From Saccharibacillus qingshengii (lineage in GTDB: Bacteria; Bacillota; Bacilli; Paenibacillales; Paenibacillaceae), in assembly GCF_013185195.1 (NCBI RefSeq), contig NZ_JAAZWC010000007.1, forward strand, positions 142,835 to 206,834: a stretch of DNA of 64,000 nucleotides. Direction: 5' to 3'. A model generated the notes under the pieces. The model did no database searches and was not told the DNA's origin. It was given only the letters and a program-made list of their open reading frames with translations. The position numbers were made by a program, and so were the translations under genes. Every line of letters starts with the position of its first letter. The stretch's first letter is position 1. This document shows, piece by piece, positions 51,801-59,105 of this stretch.

Positions 51801-52311
51801 GTTCATCGCGGATTATATCCGGCGCTTCACCAAAGAGAAAACCCCGATCGGCGGGTTCTCCCTTATGCTGCTTCCGGAACAAATCCGAACACTTATCGGG
51901 CCGAAAACCAACATCCCGGCCGGCGTCGACAATGCACGCGCCAACGCTGCGATTCAAAAATGGTACGGTCAGTATGCCCTGCCCGGTGACCCCTACGTCG
52001 TCGTCAAAGGAACCAACCTTCCGGAGTACGGACGCACCCACGGCGGACTCACCAAGCGCGACCCGGTCTTCCTTAAAGACGGATACATCATCTTGAATTT
52101 CAACATCGAAAGTATTCGCAGCGGAAACACCGGCGCGCCGCACTTGCAGTACATCAACGCCCCCTTGATGAACCAATGGCAGATGGAAGGCTTTAACCGC
52201 ACGGCTGTCGATTCGTGGAATCGCCCGTTCGCCCTGCAAGACGGCGATGTCGCCTTCTTCAATGCCGACAAGTCGTACAAAGACGATTTCGAGTCGCAGG
52301 TAACGCATTGA
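48853..52311 (+). CDS. Secreted 1152-residue protein of unknown function, coupled to the SLH protein
   Basis: A large exported protein: signal peptide of about 38 residues (LVGLSTLLIASSVLGVFFPLQG) then about 1100 residues of beta-rich, Asn/Thr/Tyr/Pro-rich sequence. From memory it recalls the DUF5704 proteins of Paenibacillus; I cannot confirm this. Two Cys-containing segments (HNCTIRDGRVIEGE and LGTCVYDVTVSK, about residues 355 and 418) might form a disulfide. Regularly spaced edges such as RPFTITMPTSGQHQNYPGYGNRDY and EVYFPFDTYSGDRS suggest several repeated beta domains. There is no sorting signal or SLH repeat, so its SLH partner may hold it at the surface. Codon use is A+T-richer than flanking genes. 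A terminator follows. Confidence 0.85.
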   Translation: MKTNRQRTNRFTLVGLSTLLIASSVLGVFFPLQGQVDAAPIKKNIPYTAASGIKPLPTRTSLLLGKVPTTTTETISEDAGAGNKIQKIVFYKGTTAVKTINVDAQTYSGKETFTGEALPVLSKENGSAGSWMAWSRGILSTEWTAGNEFSTWTEVSDITPAATEPITTTDSGVTYNKNYKKAPYKEVRLKVKYARTQNFVTTIGGTNLSVPKEFIDDRANTLRLMNPSTPSPENVTTNNEASVTTGNLDIDGTNHYSTHIESILVGVEPNGDINAPTRSLDYATIQFTQKHDLDTAKYYLRQGSGPMVPYEDSNPKAQAMAFYYAAYSFNVHSNTYQYPDKYWVYTEDGGPDDPDEPIHNCTIRDGRVIEGEKMTPEASAVIKADQRDQEIFDVLQGIPTSESLYGNVIANNYLHQYKFKEQLGTCVYDVTVSKTYNLTWTEKKPGPANPDGTPGADVDDPKSDSETVQYPVHIEREFSYWIVDKIGIYEIDQAELKNYAFQGESITIQPAGYIPPTLSVTKDGKYVADPGPGNWTAPSQAWPGTNTRPTPPNDLDQLAGETDQKIKQVKVNNDTVVFNGQTLMDGSVVDKKTQDPKPVPDPQKISRDVLYKPNQMIPMSKTNRMSAPSMGTITYKPLSANHNAPDGDTYPIGGINPVTVHTPVVNYSSASDDAAHNQKTTPNYSRQAFILDRPFTITMPTSGQHQNYPGYGNRDYAKYYRSKEVYFPFDTYSGDRSTFYPKNTWINIPVGQITTEFFLPVWVDEGDYTVYYRNIAENAPGVSPTQQDANFDLAYHVASDTVDVEVIGRLYDFHLTDIADYNWEMVFRTQSGSQNPSGNSYWTGLNSIDGAARGNAQPYTLPILPGKNPLEGKKNVSIKTGYHVKFDLKTKGNMFGRNDGLRITPSFMFVSRDGKTKTPVDLYYNDDHRTFIKVGSPEDTEKRYVILNDRLRNVPEEELTDTARYKYDHYYGFAEMNGVSEDMFIADYIRRFTKEKTPIGGFSLMLLPEQIRTLIGPKTNIPAGVDNARANAAIQKWYGQYALPGDPYVVVKGTNLPEYGRTHGGLTKRDPVFLKDGYIILNFNIESIRSGNTGAPHLQYINAPLMNQWQMEGFNRTAVDSWNRPFALQDGDVAFFNADKSYKDDFESQVTH

Positions 52312-52461
52312 TCGGCCAGATTACCTTTAAGCCAACCAACCGCATAGATCGGGTCCGGACCTTTCGCGAATAGAAAAGTCCTTTTTGTGTTGAACGGCTT
52401 TGTGAGTCTTCTTCAAAAACGTCCTGCCCACTTCGGTCCACGAACATTTTCTTAAGCGACG

Positions 52462-52501
52462 ACCTTTTCCCGCAATGTTTTCGGGGAAAGGTAGTTTTTT
52501 T
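52462..52501 (+). terminator. Terminator of the SLH cassette
   Basis: ACCTTTTCCC, an 11-nt loop and GGGGAAAGGT are followed by AG and T7. The preceding 150 bp (52312-52461) hold no intact gene; a minus-strand frame reads CSWTEVGRTFLKKTHKAVQ without a supported start. Confidence 0.75.
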
Positions 52502-52647
52502 GCTTTGGGAACGTTACTCGTTTCGCACTTCCCCCTCTTTTCCACAGACCGTGAGAGCAATATTTAGGAGTCCGTTTGGATGCCGGGACTGTTACAATAA
52601 AAGACAGAAATACCGCCAAGCCGATGCAGGGAAAGGGGAGATTCGCG

Positions 52648-53283
52648 ATGAGAAGTGCCATTTCGCTTTCTTTTGAAGAGATGTGGGAGAAGATACTGGC
52701 CTGCGACGCCCGGTACGACGGATTGTTCTTTACCGCCGTGAAGACGACCCGGATCTACTGCCGGCCGTCCTGCCGTTCCCGCAAACCGAAAAAACAAAAT
52801 GTAGAGTTCTACCTGGGCTTGTCCGAGTCCGAGGCGGCCGGCTACCGGCCCTGCAAACGATGCCAGCCGGAAGTCGAACATTCGCCATGGAACGACTGCG
52901 TGCTCCAGGCACGTTCCTACCTGATTGCCCATTACCGGGAAAACCCGATGCTTGCGGATATCGCCAACCATGTCGGTCTGAGTCCGTACTATTTCGAACG
53001 CCTGTTCAAACAGGAGACCGGAGAAACACCGAGGATCTATCTGGAAAAAATCCGCGTCGACCGGGCGGCCCACCTGCTGAGATGCAGCACCTTGTCGAAT
53101 CTCGAGATCGGTTACGAAGCGGGCTTTCACACGCCGTCCAATTTCTACCGGGCGTTCCGGCGTCTGCACGATTGTTCCCCCGGTGAGTACCGGGCACGGG
53201 GAACCCCTGTCGTTCGAGAAACGATCCGGCGCAAACCGCCGATTCCGGAGCTCCGCCGCGGCAGCGCGGTATCGGCGACGTGA
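52648..53283 (+). CDS. adaA: AdaA: methylphosphotriester-DNA methyltransferase and activator
   Basis: A 211-residue protein: N-terminal Ada zinc domain plus C-terminal AraC helix-turn-helix (PMLADIANHVGLSPYYFERLFKQETG, NLEIGYEAGFHTPSNFYRAFRRLH). With the start at 52648, the four zinc Cys fall at 38, 42, 69 and 72, the same numbers as in E. coli Ada, where Cys38 accepts the methyl group. This supports the start over an upstream in-frame ATG at 52576; GGGGAG lies just before it. Methylation of Cys38 turns the protein into an activator of the alkylation-repair operon. It overlaps the glycosylase gene by 4 bp (GTGA). Confidence 0.94.
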   Translation: MRSAISLSFEEMWEKILACDARYDGLFFTAVKTTRIYCRPSCRSRKPKKQNVEFYLGLSESEAAGYRPCKRCQPEVEHSPWNDCVLQARSYLIAHYRENPMLADIANHVGLSPYYFERLFKQETGETPRIYLEKIRVDRAAHLLRCSTLSNLEIGYEAGFHTPSNFYRAFRRLHDCSPGEYRARGTPVVRETIRRKPPIPELRRGSAVSAT

Positions 53284-54215
53284 GCGCTCCTGTGGGCGTT
53301 CCGCCAAATTCCGCTGCTGCGCACCGAATAGAGCTGCCTCTTCCTTCCCTATTCAGCTGGCCGGAATGTCTCGCTTATCTGGGAAGATCGAAGCTTGAGG
53401 TGCTGCACCGGATCGAAGGCGAACAGCTGGTCAAAGCCGTCGATCTGAACGGACATCTTGTACGTCTAAAAATCCAGCCTGCAGCGGACACGGCCATGCT
53501 GCTTATCGAATTCCCGCAGAACGAACCGCCGGAGATTCGCACGGCCGCTGCCTGTTACGTGCGCGAATGGTTCGGCCTGGACGAAGACCTTGAGCCGTTC
53601 TATGCCATGGCCCGAAAAGACCCGCTGCTGGCGCCGGTCGTATCGGCCCACCGAGGGCTGCGGCTGATCGGCATTCCCGATCTGTTCGAAGCTTTGGCCT
53701 GGGCGATAATCGGCCAGCAGATCAATCTGCCGTTTGCCTATACGATGAAGAAACGGCTGGTTGAAACTTACGGCGAAGCGCTGCCGGGCGAAGATCCATG
53801 GAGCGGGCCCGAACGCTTCTTTCCTCGCCGGGATGTGATCGCGGCGCTGACGCCGGACGATCTGCGGCCTCTGCAGTTCTCGGGGCGCAAAGCGGAATAC
53901 GTGATCGGCGTTGCCCGGCTGCTCGAAGAAGGCCGCTTGTCCAAACGTTCGCTGCTGCGCATGGAAGCAGCCGAAGCGCGCGAGACGCTGCTTGCGATCC
54001 GGGGCGTCGGCGCCTGGACGGCGGACTATGTCGGCATGAAATGTCTGCGTCACCCGGACGCTTTTCCCGCCGGGGACGCCGGACTGCATCAGGCACTCAA
54101 AGCCGGTCTCGGACTTGACCGCAAACCGCTGCCGGCCGAAATCGAGCAGGCCGCCGCCGGCTGGCGCGGCTTCGAAGCAATGGCGACTTTCTATCTGTGG
54201 CAGTCGCTGCTGTAA
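53280..54215 (+). CDS. alkA: DNA-3-methyladenine glycosylase (AlkA/HhH-GPD type)
   Basis: A 311-residue glycosylase that removes alkylated purines. After an AlkA_N-like region, the helix-hairpin-helix GPD core is visible: AWAIIGQQINLPFAYTMKKRLV, then LLAIRGVGAWTADYVGMKCL (hairpin, about residue 237) and FPAGDAGLHQAL with the catalytic Asp near 264. The GTG start at 53280 overlaps the adaA stop, so it is translationally coupled. Its length and N-terminal layout match the Bacillus AlkA/YfjP type. It lies between adaA and ogt-type genes, completing an adaptive-response operon. Confidence 0.93.
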   Translation: MSAPVGVPPNSAAAHRIELPLPSLFSWPECLAYLGRSKLEVLHRIEGEQLVKAVDLNGHLVRLKIQPAADTAMLLIEFPQNEPPEIRTAAACYVREWFGLDEDLEPFYAMARKDPLLAPVVSAHRGLRLIGIPDLFEALAWAIIGQQINLPFAYTMKKRLVETYGEALPGEDPWSGPERFFPRRDVIAALTPDDLRPLQFSGRKAEYVIGVARLLEEGRLSKRSLLRMEAAEARETLLAIRGVGAWTADYVGMKCLRHPDAFPAGDAGLHQALKAGLGLDRKPLPAEIEQAAAGWRGFEAMATFYLWQSLL

Positions 54216-54241
54216 GATCATTCTTCAGGAGGTATTAGCCT

Positions 54242-54877
54242 ATGAACAGCAAACCCGCTTTATCCGCTCCCGCAATTGCCGCCGCGCCGGCGGTAGAGCT
54301 CTCCGCCGATATTCGCCCGGTCGGCGATGCTTCTTCGATGCATCGGCTGCTCTACCTGTCGCCGCTCGGCGAGCTCGCAATCGAAGGGACCTCGGAAGCC
54401 GTCTATTCGATCCTGTTCACGGATCTGACCATGCCCGAAGGCTGGCCGGCCGTGAATCCGTTCCCGCCTGCTTCAATTCCCGAACAAACGGTGGGATCCG
54501 AAGAAGACCTTGCGGAATCCACCCTGCCCGAGCCTCTGCGTCAGGCCCGGAATCAACTTGCCGAGTATTTCCGCGGCGACCGGCAGACGTTCGATTTCCC
54601 GTATGCTTTCGACGGTACGGTCTTCCAGCGCTCTGTCTGGAATGAACTGGCCTCTGTCCCTTATGCGGCTTCCCGTTCCTACAAAGACCTCGCCGTCGCC
54701 GTAGGCAGCGAACGGGCCGTGCGGGCCGTCGGCTCCGCCAACGGACGCAACAAACTCAGCATCGTGCTGCCCTGCCACCGGATCATCGGCAGCAGCGGCA
54801 AGCTCACCGGCTACGCCGGCGGACTCTGGCGCAAAGAATGGCTGCTGCAGCACGAAGCCCGGTTCACCCGCATGTAA
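54242..54877 (+). CDS. ogt: Methylated-DNA-protein cysteine methyltransferase (AdaB/Ogt type)
   Basis: A 211-residue O6-methylguanine-DNA methyltransferase. The active-site motif IVLPCHRIIG has the methyl-accepting Cys near residue 178, preceded by the DNA-binding helix PYAASRSYKDLAVAVG and AVRAVGSANGRNKLS, and followed by GKLTGYAGGLWRKEWLLQHE. The N-terminal domain carries an unusually long start (about 25 extra residues rich in Ala and Pro) before the RLLYLSPLGELAIEG strand. AGGAGG precedes the ATG. It is the third gene of the ada operon and ends before a bidirectional terminator. Confidence 0.94.
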   Translation: MNSKPALSAPAIAAAPAVELSADIRPVGDASSMHRLLYLSPLGELAIEGTSEAVYSILFTDLTMPEGWPAVNPFPPASIPEQTVGSEEDLAESTLPEPLRQARNQLAEYFRGDRQTFDFPYAFDGTVFQRSVWNELASVPYAASRSYKDLAVAVGSERAVRAVGSANGRNKLSIVLPCHRIIGSSGKLTGYAGGLWRKEWLLQHEARFTRM

Positions 54878-54910
54878 AAGCTCGGTTTGGCCAAAAACAG
54901 CAGCACGAAA

Positions 54911-54948
54911 AAGCCGTCCAGCCAGGTCATCGACCTGTCGGACGGCTT
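54911..54948. terminator. Bidirectional terminator
   Basis: AAGCCGTCC pairs with GGACGGCTT around an inner GGTC/GACC stem. It lies between ogt (+) and the M20 peptidase (-). Confidence 0.75.
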
Positions 54949-54990
54949 ATTCGCTTTTCCTACTGCCTACCTGGATGTCCAATCTTCCGC

Positions 54991-56265
54991 TTACTGCCCG
55001 CTCCGCTTCGGCAGCAGCGGGTCCGTAACCCCGGCAAGGCCGACAAGCCCAAGGATTGTCAGCAGAATCTTCTGTACACCGAGATGGGCATCGGTCGGAT
55101 CGTAATACTCGCCGAGCGTATGCGCACCGCCGAAATCGCCGCCTCCGCCAAGCGTAACGGCCGGAATCCCCAGGTCGATCGGAACATTCGCATCGGTACT
55201 GCTCGGCCCTTCGAGGATCGGACGGAAGCCCATGGCGATCCCGGCTCCGGCCGCCGCCTGTACGATTGTGCTGTCGGGAGATTGGGAGCCGGCCGGACGA
55301 TCGCCGACGCGCTCGATCCGTACTTGGATCGCATCCGCACGCCGCCAGCGGCTGTTCTCATCATGGGCGGCCTGCCGGATCAACTCGAGCACCCGGCTTT
55401 CCAGGCGCTCCAGATGCTCCCGGGAAACGGAGCGCAGATCGATAACGGCTTCCGCCGTTTCGGCAATCGTATTGACCGATGTGCCGCCTTGGACAACGCC
55501 GATATTGAACGTCGTTTTCGGATGATGCGGCACCTCCAGGTCGGCGATTCTGCCGATTGCCCGGCCCAGGGCATGGATTGGACTCGGTGTGCCAAAGCTG
55601 CCGAAGCTGTGCCCGCCGGGGCCTTCGAACGTCACTTTGTAGCGTTTGCTGCCTGCACCCAGATAAGTGATCCGGTCCGGCGTTCCCGGCTCGATCGAGA
55701 TAAAGCCATCGAGATCTCGGCGGCCTGCAAACAGCGTTTTGACTCCGCGCAGATCGCCGAGTCCTTCTTCGCCGACGGTGGCGCCGACCAGCAGGTCGCC
55801 TTCCGTGCGGAGGCCGGCTTGGTTCAACGCGCGCAGCAGGGTCAATACCGAGGCCAGGCCGCGGCCGTCGTCGGCAATCCCCGGAGCATAGATCCGGCTC
55901 CCTTCCCGCCGGGCCCGGACATTCGTACCGCGCGGGAAGACCGTATCGAGATGGGCGCAGACCACAAGCCGGGGCCCGCGGCCGTTTCCTTTACGCAGGC
56001 CGAACACACTGCCGGCTTCGTCGACAGCGACGTCTTCAACGCCCAATTCGGACAGCTTGCGAGCGAACAACCGTCCCTTCTCCGCCTCTTCGAACGTAGG
56101 CGCTTCGATTTCGGTCAGTTCGATTTGTTCGCCGGTGGTCCGTTCGTTGTCTTCCTTGAGAAAATCGAATGCCCGATGAACCGACGGATCTTGGATCAGA
56201 CGGTCGAAGACCCGGGTCGTTTGTTCGGATATGCGGACTTTCGGAGCTCCGGCTGTTTCGGTCAT
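54991..56265 (-). CDS. M20-family metallopeptidase (tripeptidase/PepT-like)
   Basis: A 424-residue zinc peptidase of the M20 family. Metal ligands are recognisable: LVVCAHLDTVFP (His-x-Asp, about residue 100), GIADDGRGLASVL (bridging Asp), GATVGEEGLGDLRG (catalytic Glu plus ligand Glu), FISIEPGTPD, and a C-terminal GAHTLGEYYDPTD with the last His. The dimerisation domain contains GGHSFGSFGTPSP. The sequence is closer to PepT-like and YgeY-like peptidases than to the M20D enzyme at 1823. It is cytoplasmic. The start is ATG 56265. The substrate is probably a small peptide. Confidence 0.9.
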   Translation of the reverse strand: MTETAGAPKVRISEQTTRVFDRLIQDPSVHRAFDFLKEDNERTTGEQIELTEIEAPTFEEAEKGRLFARKLSELGVEDVAVDEAGSVFGLRKGNGRGPRLVVCAHLDTVFPRGTNVRARREGSRIYAPGIADDGRGLASVLTLLRALNQAGLRTEGDLLVGATVGEEGLGDLRGVKTLFAGRRDLDGFISIEPGTPDRITYLGAGSKRYKVTFEGPGGHSFGSFGTPSPIHALGRAIGRIADLEVPHHPKTTFNIGVVQGGTSVNTIAETAEAVIDLRSVSREHLERLESRVLELIRQAAHDENSRWRRADAIQVRIERVGDRPAGSQSPDSTIVQAAAGAGIAMGFRPILEGPSSTDANVPIDLGIPAVTLGGGGDFGGAHTLGEYYDPTDAHLGVQKILLTILGLVGLAGVTDPLLPKRSGQ

Positions 56266-56348
56266 GAAAGAAAATCCTCCTCTTCCTGTTCTTTTCCCTC
56301 GTTAAGCATTAATTTCCATGTTATCATAGGCCGCACCCAAGCGTAACC

Positions 56349-56378
56349 TTGTTTTCTCCAAACCTTACGCTTTATAAT
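56349..56378 (+). promoter_or_regulatory. Promoter of the cyclase-family gene
   Basis: TTGTTT (56349) and TATAAT (56373) are 18 nt apart, with the ATG 35 nt further on. Confidence 0.6.
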
Positions 56379-56412
56379 GAACGATTAAAAAGGAAAAAAG
56401 AGGTGGGATTCC

Positions 56413-57150
56413 ATGACAAACGCTCTGCTCGACGCCCTTAAGCTGCTCAAAGAAAAACAGTGGATCGATCTGACCCATACCTTCGGCCCGGACTCTCCGC
56501 ATTTCGCCGCTTTTGCCGCTGCCGAATTCGAGACGCTGTTTACGCACGATGACGGCTTTTTTGCCCAACGCTTCCATTTCCCCGGCCAATACGGCACGCA
56601 TCTGGATGCTCCGATTCATTTCGTCCGCGATTCCCGTTATCTCGACCAATTGGAGCTAAAAGAATTGGTGCTGCCGCTGATCGTGATCGACAAATCGGCG
56701 GAAGCGGCGGCGGACCCGGATTATTCGCTGTCGGCGGCAGACATCGAAGCATTCGAAGCACAGCACGGTCGGATTCAGCCGGGCAGCTTCGTTGCGCTTC
56801 GCACCGATTGGAGCAAACGCTGGCCAAGTCAGGAGAAATTCGAGAACAAAGACGCGGACGGCCGCAACCACGCGCCGGGCTGGTCGATCGAAGCGCTTGC
56901 GCTGCTGCTGAAGGACCGCGGCGTCCAGGCTGTCGGCCATGAGACGTTCGACACGGATTCCGCCGCGGATTATACCAAGAACGGCGCGCTGCTCGGCGAA
57001 TATTATGTACTGGAACAGGATGTGTATCAAGTGGAGCTGCTGACCAACCTGGACCTTGTTCCGCCTACGGGCGCGGTCATTTTCAATATCGTGCCCAAAG
57101 CGGAAAAAGCGTCGGGGTTCCCGGTGCGGTCGTTTGCCATTCTGCCTTGA
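56413..57150 (+). CDS. Cyclase-family (kynurenine formamidase-like) metal hydrolase
   Basis: A 245-residue protein of the cyclase family that includes bacterial kynurenine formamidase (KynB) and isatin hydrolase. The signature metal site is QYGTHLDAPIHF (about residues 61-72), preceded by IDLTHTFGPDSPHF and followed by ALRTDWSKRW and VGHETFDTDSA. Family enzymes are manganese- or zinc-dependent hydrolases of small amides or lactams. No tryptophan-degradation genes are nearby, so kynurenine formamidase activity is only one possibility. ATG has AAAGAGGTGG upstream. It is monocistronic and ends at a bidirectional terminator. Confidence 0.9.
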   Translation: MTNALLDALKLLKEKQWIDLTHTFGPDSPHFAAFAAAEFETLFTHDDGFFAQRFHFPGQYGTHLDAPIHFVRDSRYLDQLELKELVLPLIVIDKSAEAAADPDYSLSAADIEAFEAQHGRIQPGSFVALRTDWSKRWPSQEKFENKDADGRNHAPGWSIEALALLLKDRGVQAVGHETFDTDSAADYTKNGALLGEYYVLEQDVYQVELLTNLDLVPPTGAVIFNIVPKAEKASGFPVRSFAILP

Positions 57151-57176
57151 GCGAACGCCTGAACATCCGAATATCG

Positions 57177-57214
57177 AAAAGCAGCCGCTCGTCCTTACGG
57201 ACCCGGCTGCTTTT
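57177..57214. terminator. Bidirectional terminator
   Basis: AAAAGCAGCCG pairs with CGGCTGCTTTT around an inner GTCC/GGAC stem, between the cyclase (+) and O-methyltransferase (-) genes. Confidence 0.85.
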
Positions 57215-57263
57215 GCGCTGCTGCGTTTCCTGTTCCCCGTCATGCTCCCGTTTGTCCGATCGA

Positions 57264-57956
57264 TCAGCGCACGATGCCCAGCATGAACCCGTCGTAGCCT
57301 TTGCCGCCTACCGTCTGCACGGCCGTCGCCTCGATCCGGGAATCATGTTCCAGCAGATCGAAAAATCGGCGAACGCCCTGCACTCTGGCGTCTTCGCTCG
57401 CTTCGTCGATGATTTCTCCGTCCCGGACAACATTGTCGCCCACGATGACCGTGCCCGGCTTCGACAGCCGCAGCGCAGCTTCGAGATAGGCGGGGTTATT
57501 CGGTTTGTCGGCGTCGATAAAAATGAAATCGAACGGCTCGGCCTGCTCCTCTTCCAGCTTCCGCAGCTGCTCCTGCGCGTCTCCGACCCGGATTTCGACC
57601 ATCCCGTCCGCGATTCCGGCGCCGCGCAGATTAACACGCGCCGTGTCGGCGTGCTTGGGTTCCAGCTCCAACGTAATCAGACGGCCGCCTTCCGGCAGCG
57701 CACGCGCCATCCAGATCGTGCTGTAGCCGCCGAGCGTGCCGATCTCAAGCACTCGCCGGGCTCCGTTCATACGGATCAGCAGCTGCAGCAGCTTGCCCTG
57801 CAGCGGCGACACGTCGTAAGGCGGAAGTCCGGCGGCTTCGTTGGCGTCCAGCGCACGCTCCAGGGCAGGATCGTGCGCAATGAGCTTGCGTTCCAAATAA
57901 CGGTCTGCTTTGGCCCAAGTATGCGAGCGGTCTCTCGGCTGTGTCTGCGTGTTCAT
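57264..57956 (-). CDS. Class I SAM-dependent O-methyltransferase (caffeoyl-CoA OMT/YrrM type)
   Basis: A 230-residue methyltransferase. Motif I is VLEIGTLGGYSTIWMA (about residue 70), then ITLELEPKHADTAR, FIFIDADKPNNPAYLEAALRL (metal-binding Asp in the family) and GTVIVGDNVVRDG. These are typical of the Mg-dependent catechol/caffeoyl-CoA OMT family. The frame stays open far upstream, but ATG 57956 is the start: AAAGGA lies upstream and the longer part would run through the divergent LysR gene. The adjacent LysR regulator may control it. The substrate is unknown. Confidence 0.92.
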   Translation of the reverse strand: MNTQTQPRDRSHTWAKADRYLERKLIAHDPALERALDANEAAGLPPYDVSPLQGKLLQLLIRMNGARRVLEIGTLGGYSTIWMARALPEGGRLITLELEPKHADTARVNLRGAGIADGMVEIRVGDAQEQLRKLEEEQAEPFDFIFIDADKPNNPAYLEAALRLSKPGTVIVGDNVVRDGEIIDEASEDARVQGVRRFFDLLEHDSRIEATAVQTVGGKGYDGFMLGIVR

Positions 57957-58052
57957 CAGAATCACGTTCCTTTCGGTAAACGGATTGGATTGGGGAAAGC
58001 CTCTATGCCTGGCCCGCTTTCCCTGTCCGCACTTTGATTGTAAACGGAATAA

Positions 58053-58075
58053 AAAGATAAATATAATATATCTTT
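58053..58075. promoter_or_regulatory. LysR-type operator candidate between OMT and lysR genes
   Basis: AAAGATA-N9-TATCTTT is a perfect 7-bp inverted repeat that includes a T-N11-A arrangement, in the very A+T-rich divergent promoter region 57957-58175. Confidence 0.55.
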
Positions 58076-58175
58076 CTCTTGTATTCATATATAAAATATA
58101 TAGATAAGTGTCCGATTTGACATTAAAAAGAATTCCGTTCCCAAGCTGCGGAAGCGGAATACGAAAGGACCGGCC

Positions 58176-59078
58176 ATGAATCTGCATGCTTTGCGTTTGT
58201 TTTACGAGGTGGCCTGCGCGGGAAGCGTAACGCGCGCTTCGGAGCAATTGAACATCAGCCAGCCGGCAATCACGGCGCAGCTCAAAAAGTTCGAACAGGA
58301 ACTCGCCCTCCCCCTGCTGCGCAGGGAAGGACGCGGCATTGCGCTGACCGAAGCGGGAGCCGAGATGCGCAGGCTGGCCGCGCGGCTGTTCGCGGAAGAA
58401 CAGCGCATCGAGCGTTTCGCCGCCGATTACGGCCGCGGCGAAACCGGCAGCGTAGCGATCGCCGCCACGTATCTCCCCGCGAACTTCCTGCTTCCCGGCT
58501 GGATCGCGGCTTTCAAACAGAAGCACGAGCGGGTCGAGCTTTCGATCACGACAACCCATGCGGAGGGCGCGCTGCGCCGACTGCTTGATTTGCAGGCGGA
58601 TCTCGCCGTTTACGGCGGCCTGCCGGAACGCCATTCGGACGAGATCGCCGCCGAAGAGTTGTTCCGCGACGACCTGTGGTTCGTTGTCGCGCCGGACCAT
58701 CCTTTCGCGAACCACGCCGTCTCGCTGGCCGAGATGACGCGGGAGCCTTTCGTCATGCGCGGCGAAGGCAGCTCGACACGCGAGCGGCTGTTTGCGCTCT
58801 GCCGCACCCACGGCCTGCCTTCGCCCCGCGTGGCGCTGCAGTTCAGCGGACTCCACGAAGCGATACAGGCGGTCGTCGCCGGTTACGGCGCCAACTTCGT
58901 CTCTTCGCTCGTCGTACGGGATTACGTCGCGCGCGGGCAATTGTGCCGCGTTCACGTCGAAGACGCGGCGCTGCAGAACGTCGTTGCCGTATGCACCCGG
59001 CGCGGCGAGTCCCTGTCTCCAGCGGCTGCCCGTTTGCTTGCGCTGATTCGCGAAGCGGGCAGCCGGGGAGCGGTCTGA
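58176..59078 (+). CDS. LysR-family transcriptional regulator
   Basis: A 300-residue LysR regulator. N-terminal winged helix: MNLHALRLFYEVACAGSVTRASEQLNISQPAITAQLKKFEQ-type signature, then linker helix and an effector domain (GSVAIAATYLPANFLLPGWIAAF, then DLAVYGGLPERHSDEIAAEEL). Length is standard. It is divergent from the O-methyltransferase gene with an inverted repeat between them, the classical LysR arrangement, so it probably regulates that gene in response to a small aromatic or acidic ligand. A short GCCG/CGGC stem with T5 follows its stop. Confidence 0.92.
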   Translation: MNLHALRLFYEVACAGSVTRASEQLNISQPAITAQLKKFEQELALPLLRREGRGIALTEAGAEMRRLAARLFAEEQRIERFAADYGRGETGSVAIAATYLPANFLLPGWIAAFKQKHERVELSITTTHAEGALRRLLDLQADLAVYGGLPERHSDEIAAEELFRDDLWFVVAPDHPFANHAVSLAEMTREPFVMRGEGSSTRERLFALCRTHGLPSPRVALQFSGLHEAIQAVVAGYGANFVSSLVVRDYVARGQLCRVHVEDAALQNVVAVCTRRGESLSPAAARLLALIREAGSRGAV

Positions 59079-59085
59079 TTCCTCC

Positions 59086-59105
59086 GCCGCTTCCCTCGGC
59101 TTTTT
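59086..59105 (+). terminator. Weak terminator after the lysR gene
   Basis: GCCG-CTTCCCT-CGGC then T5. The stem is short, and its T-run overlaps the end of the convergent hydrolase gene. Confidence 0.4.

Noticed and set aside
52327..52560. Minus-strand frame with KKTHKAVQHKKD suggesting a transposase fragment
   Set aside because: No catalytic motif or terminal repeats, and it covers a plus-strand terminator; not enough to call a mobile element.
57957..58955. Upstream extension of the O-methyltransferase frame
   Set aside because: It overlaps the divergent LysR gene and promoter region; ATG 57956 has a ribosome site and begins the conserved region.
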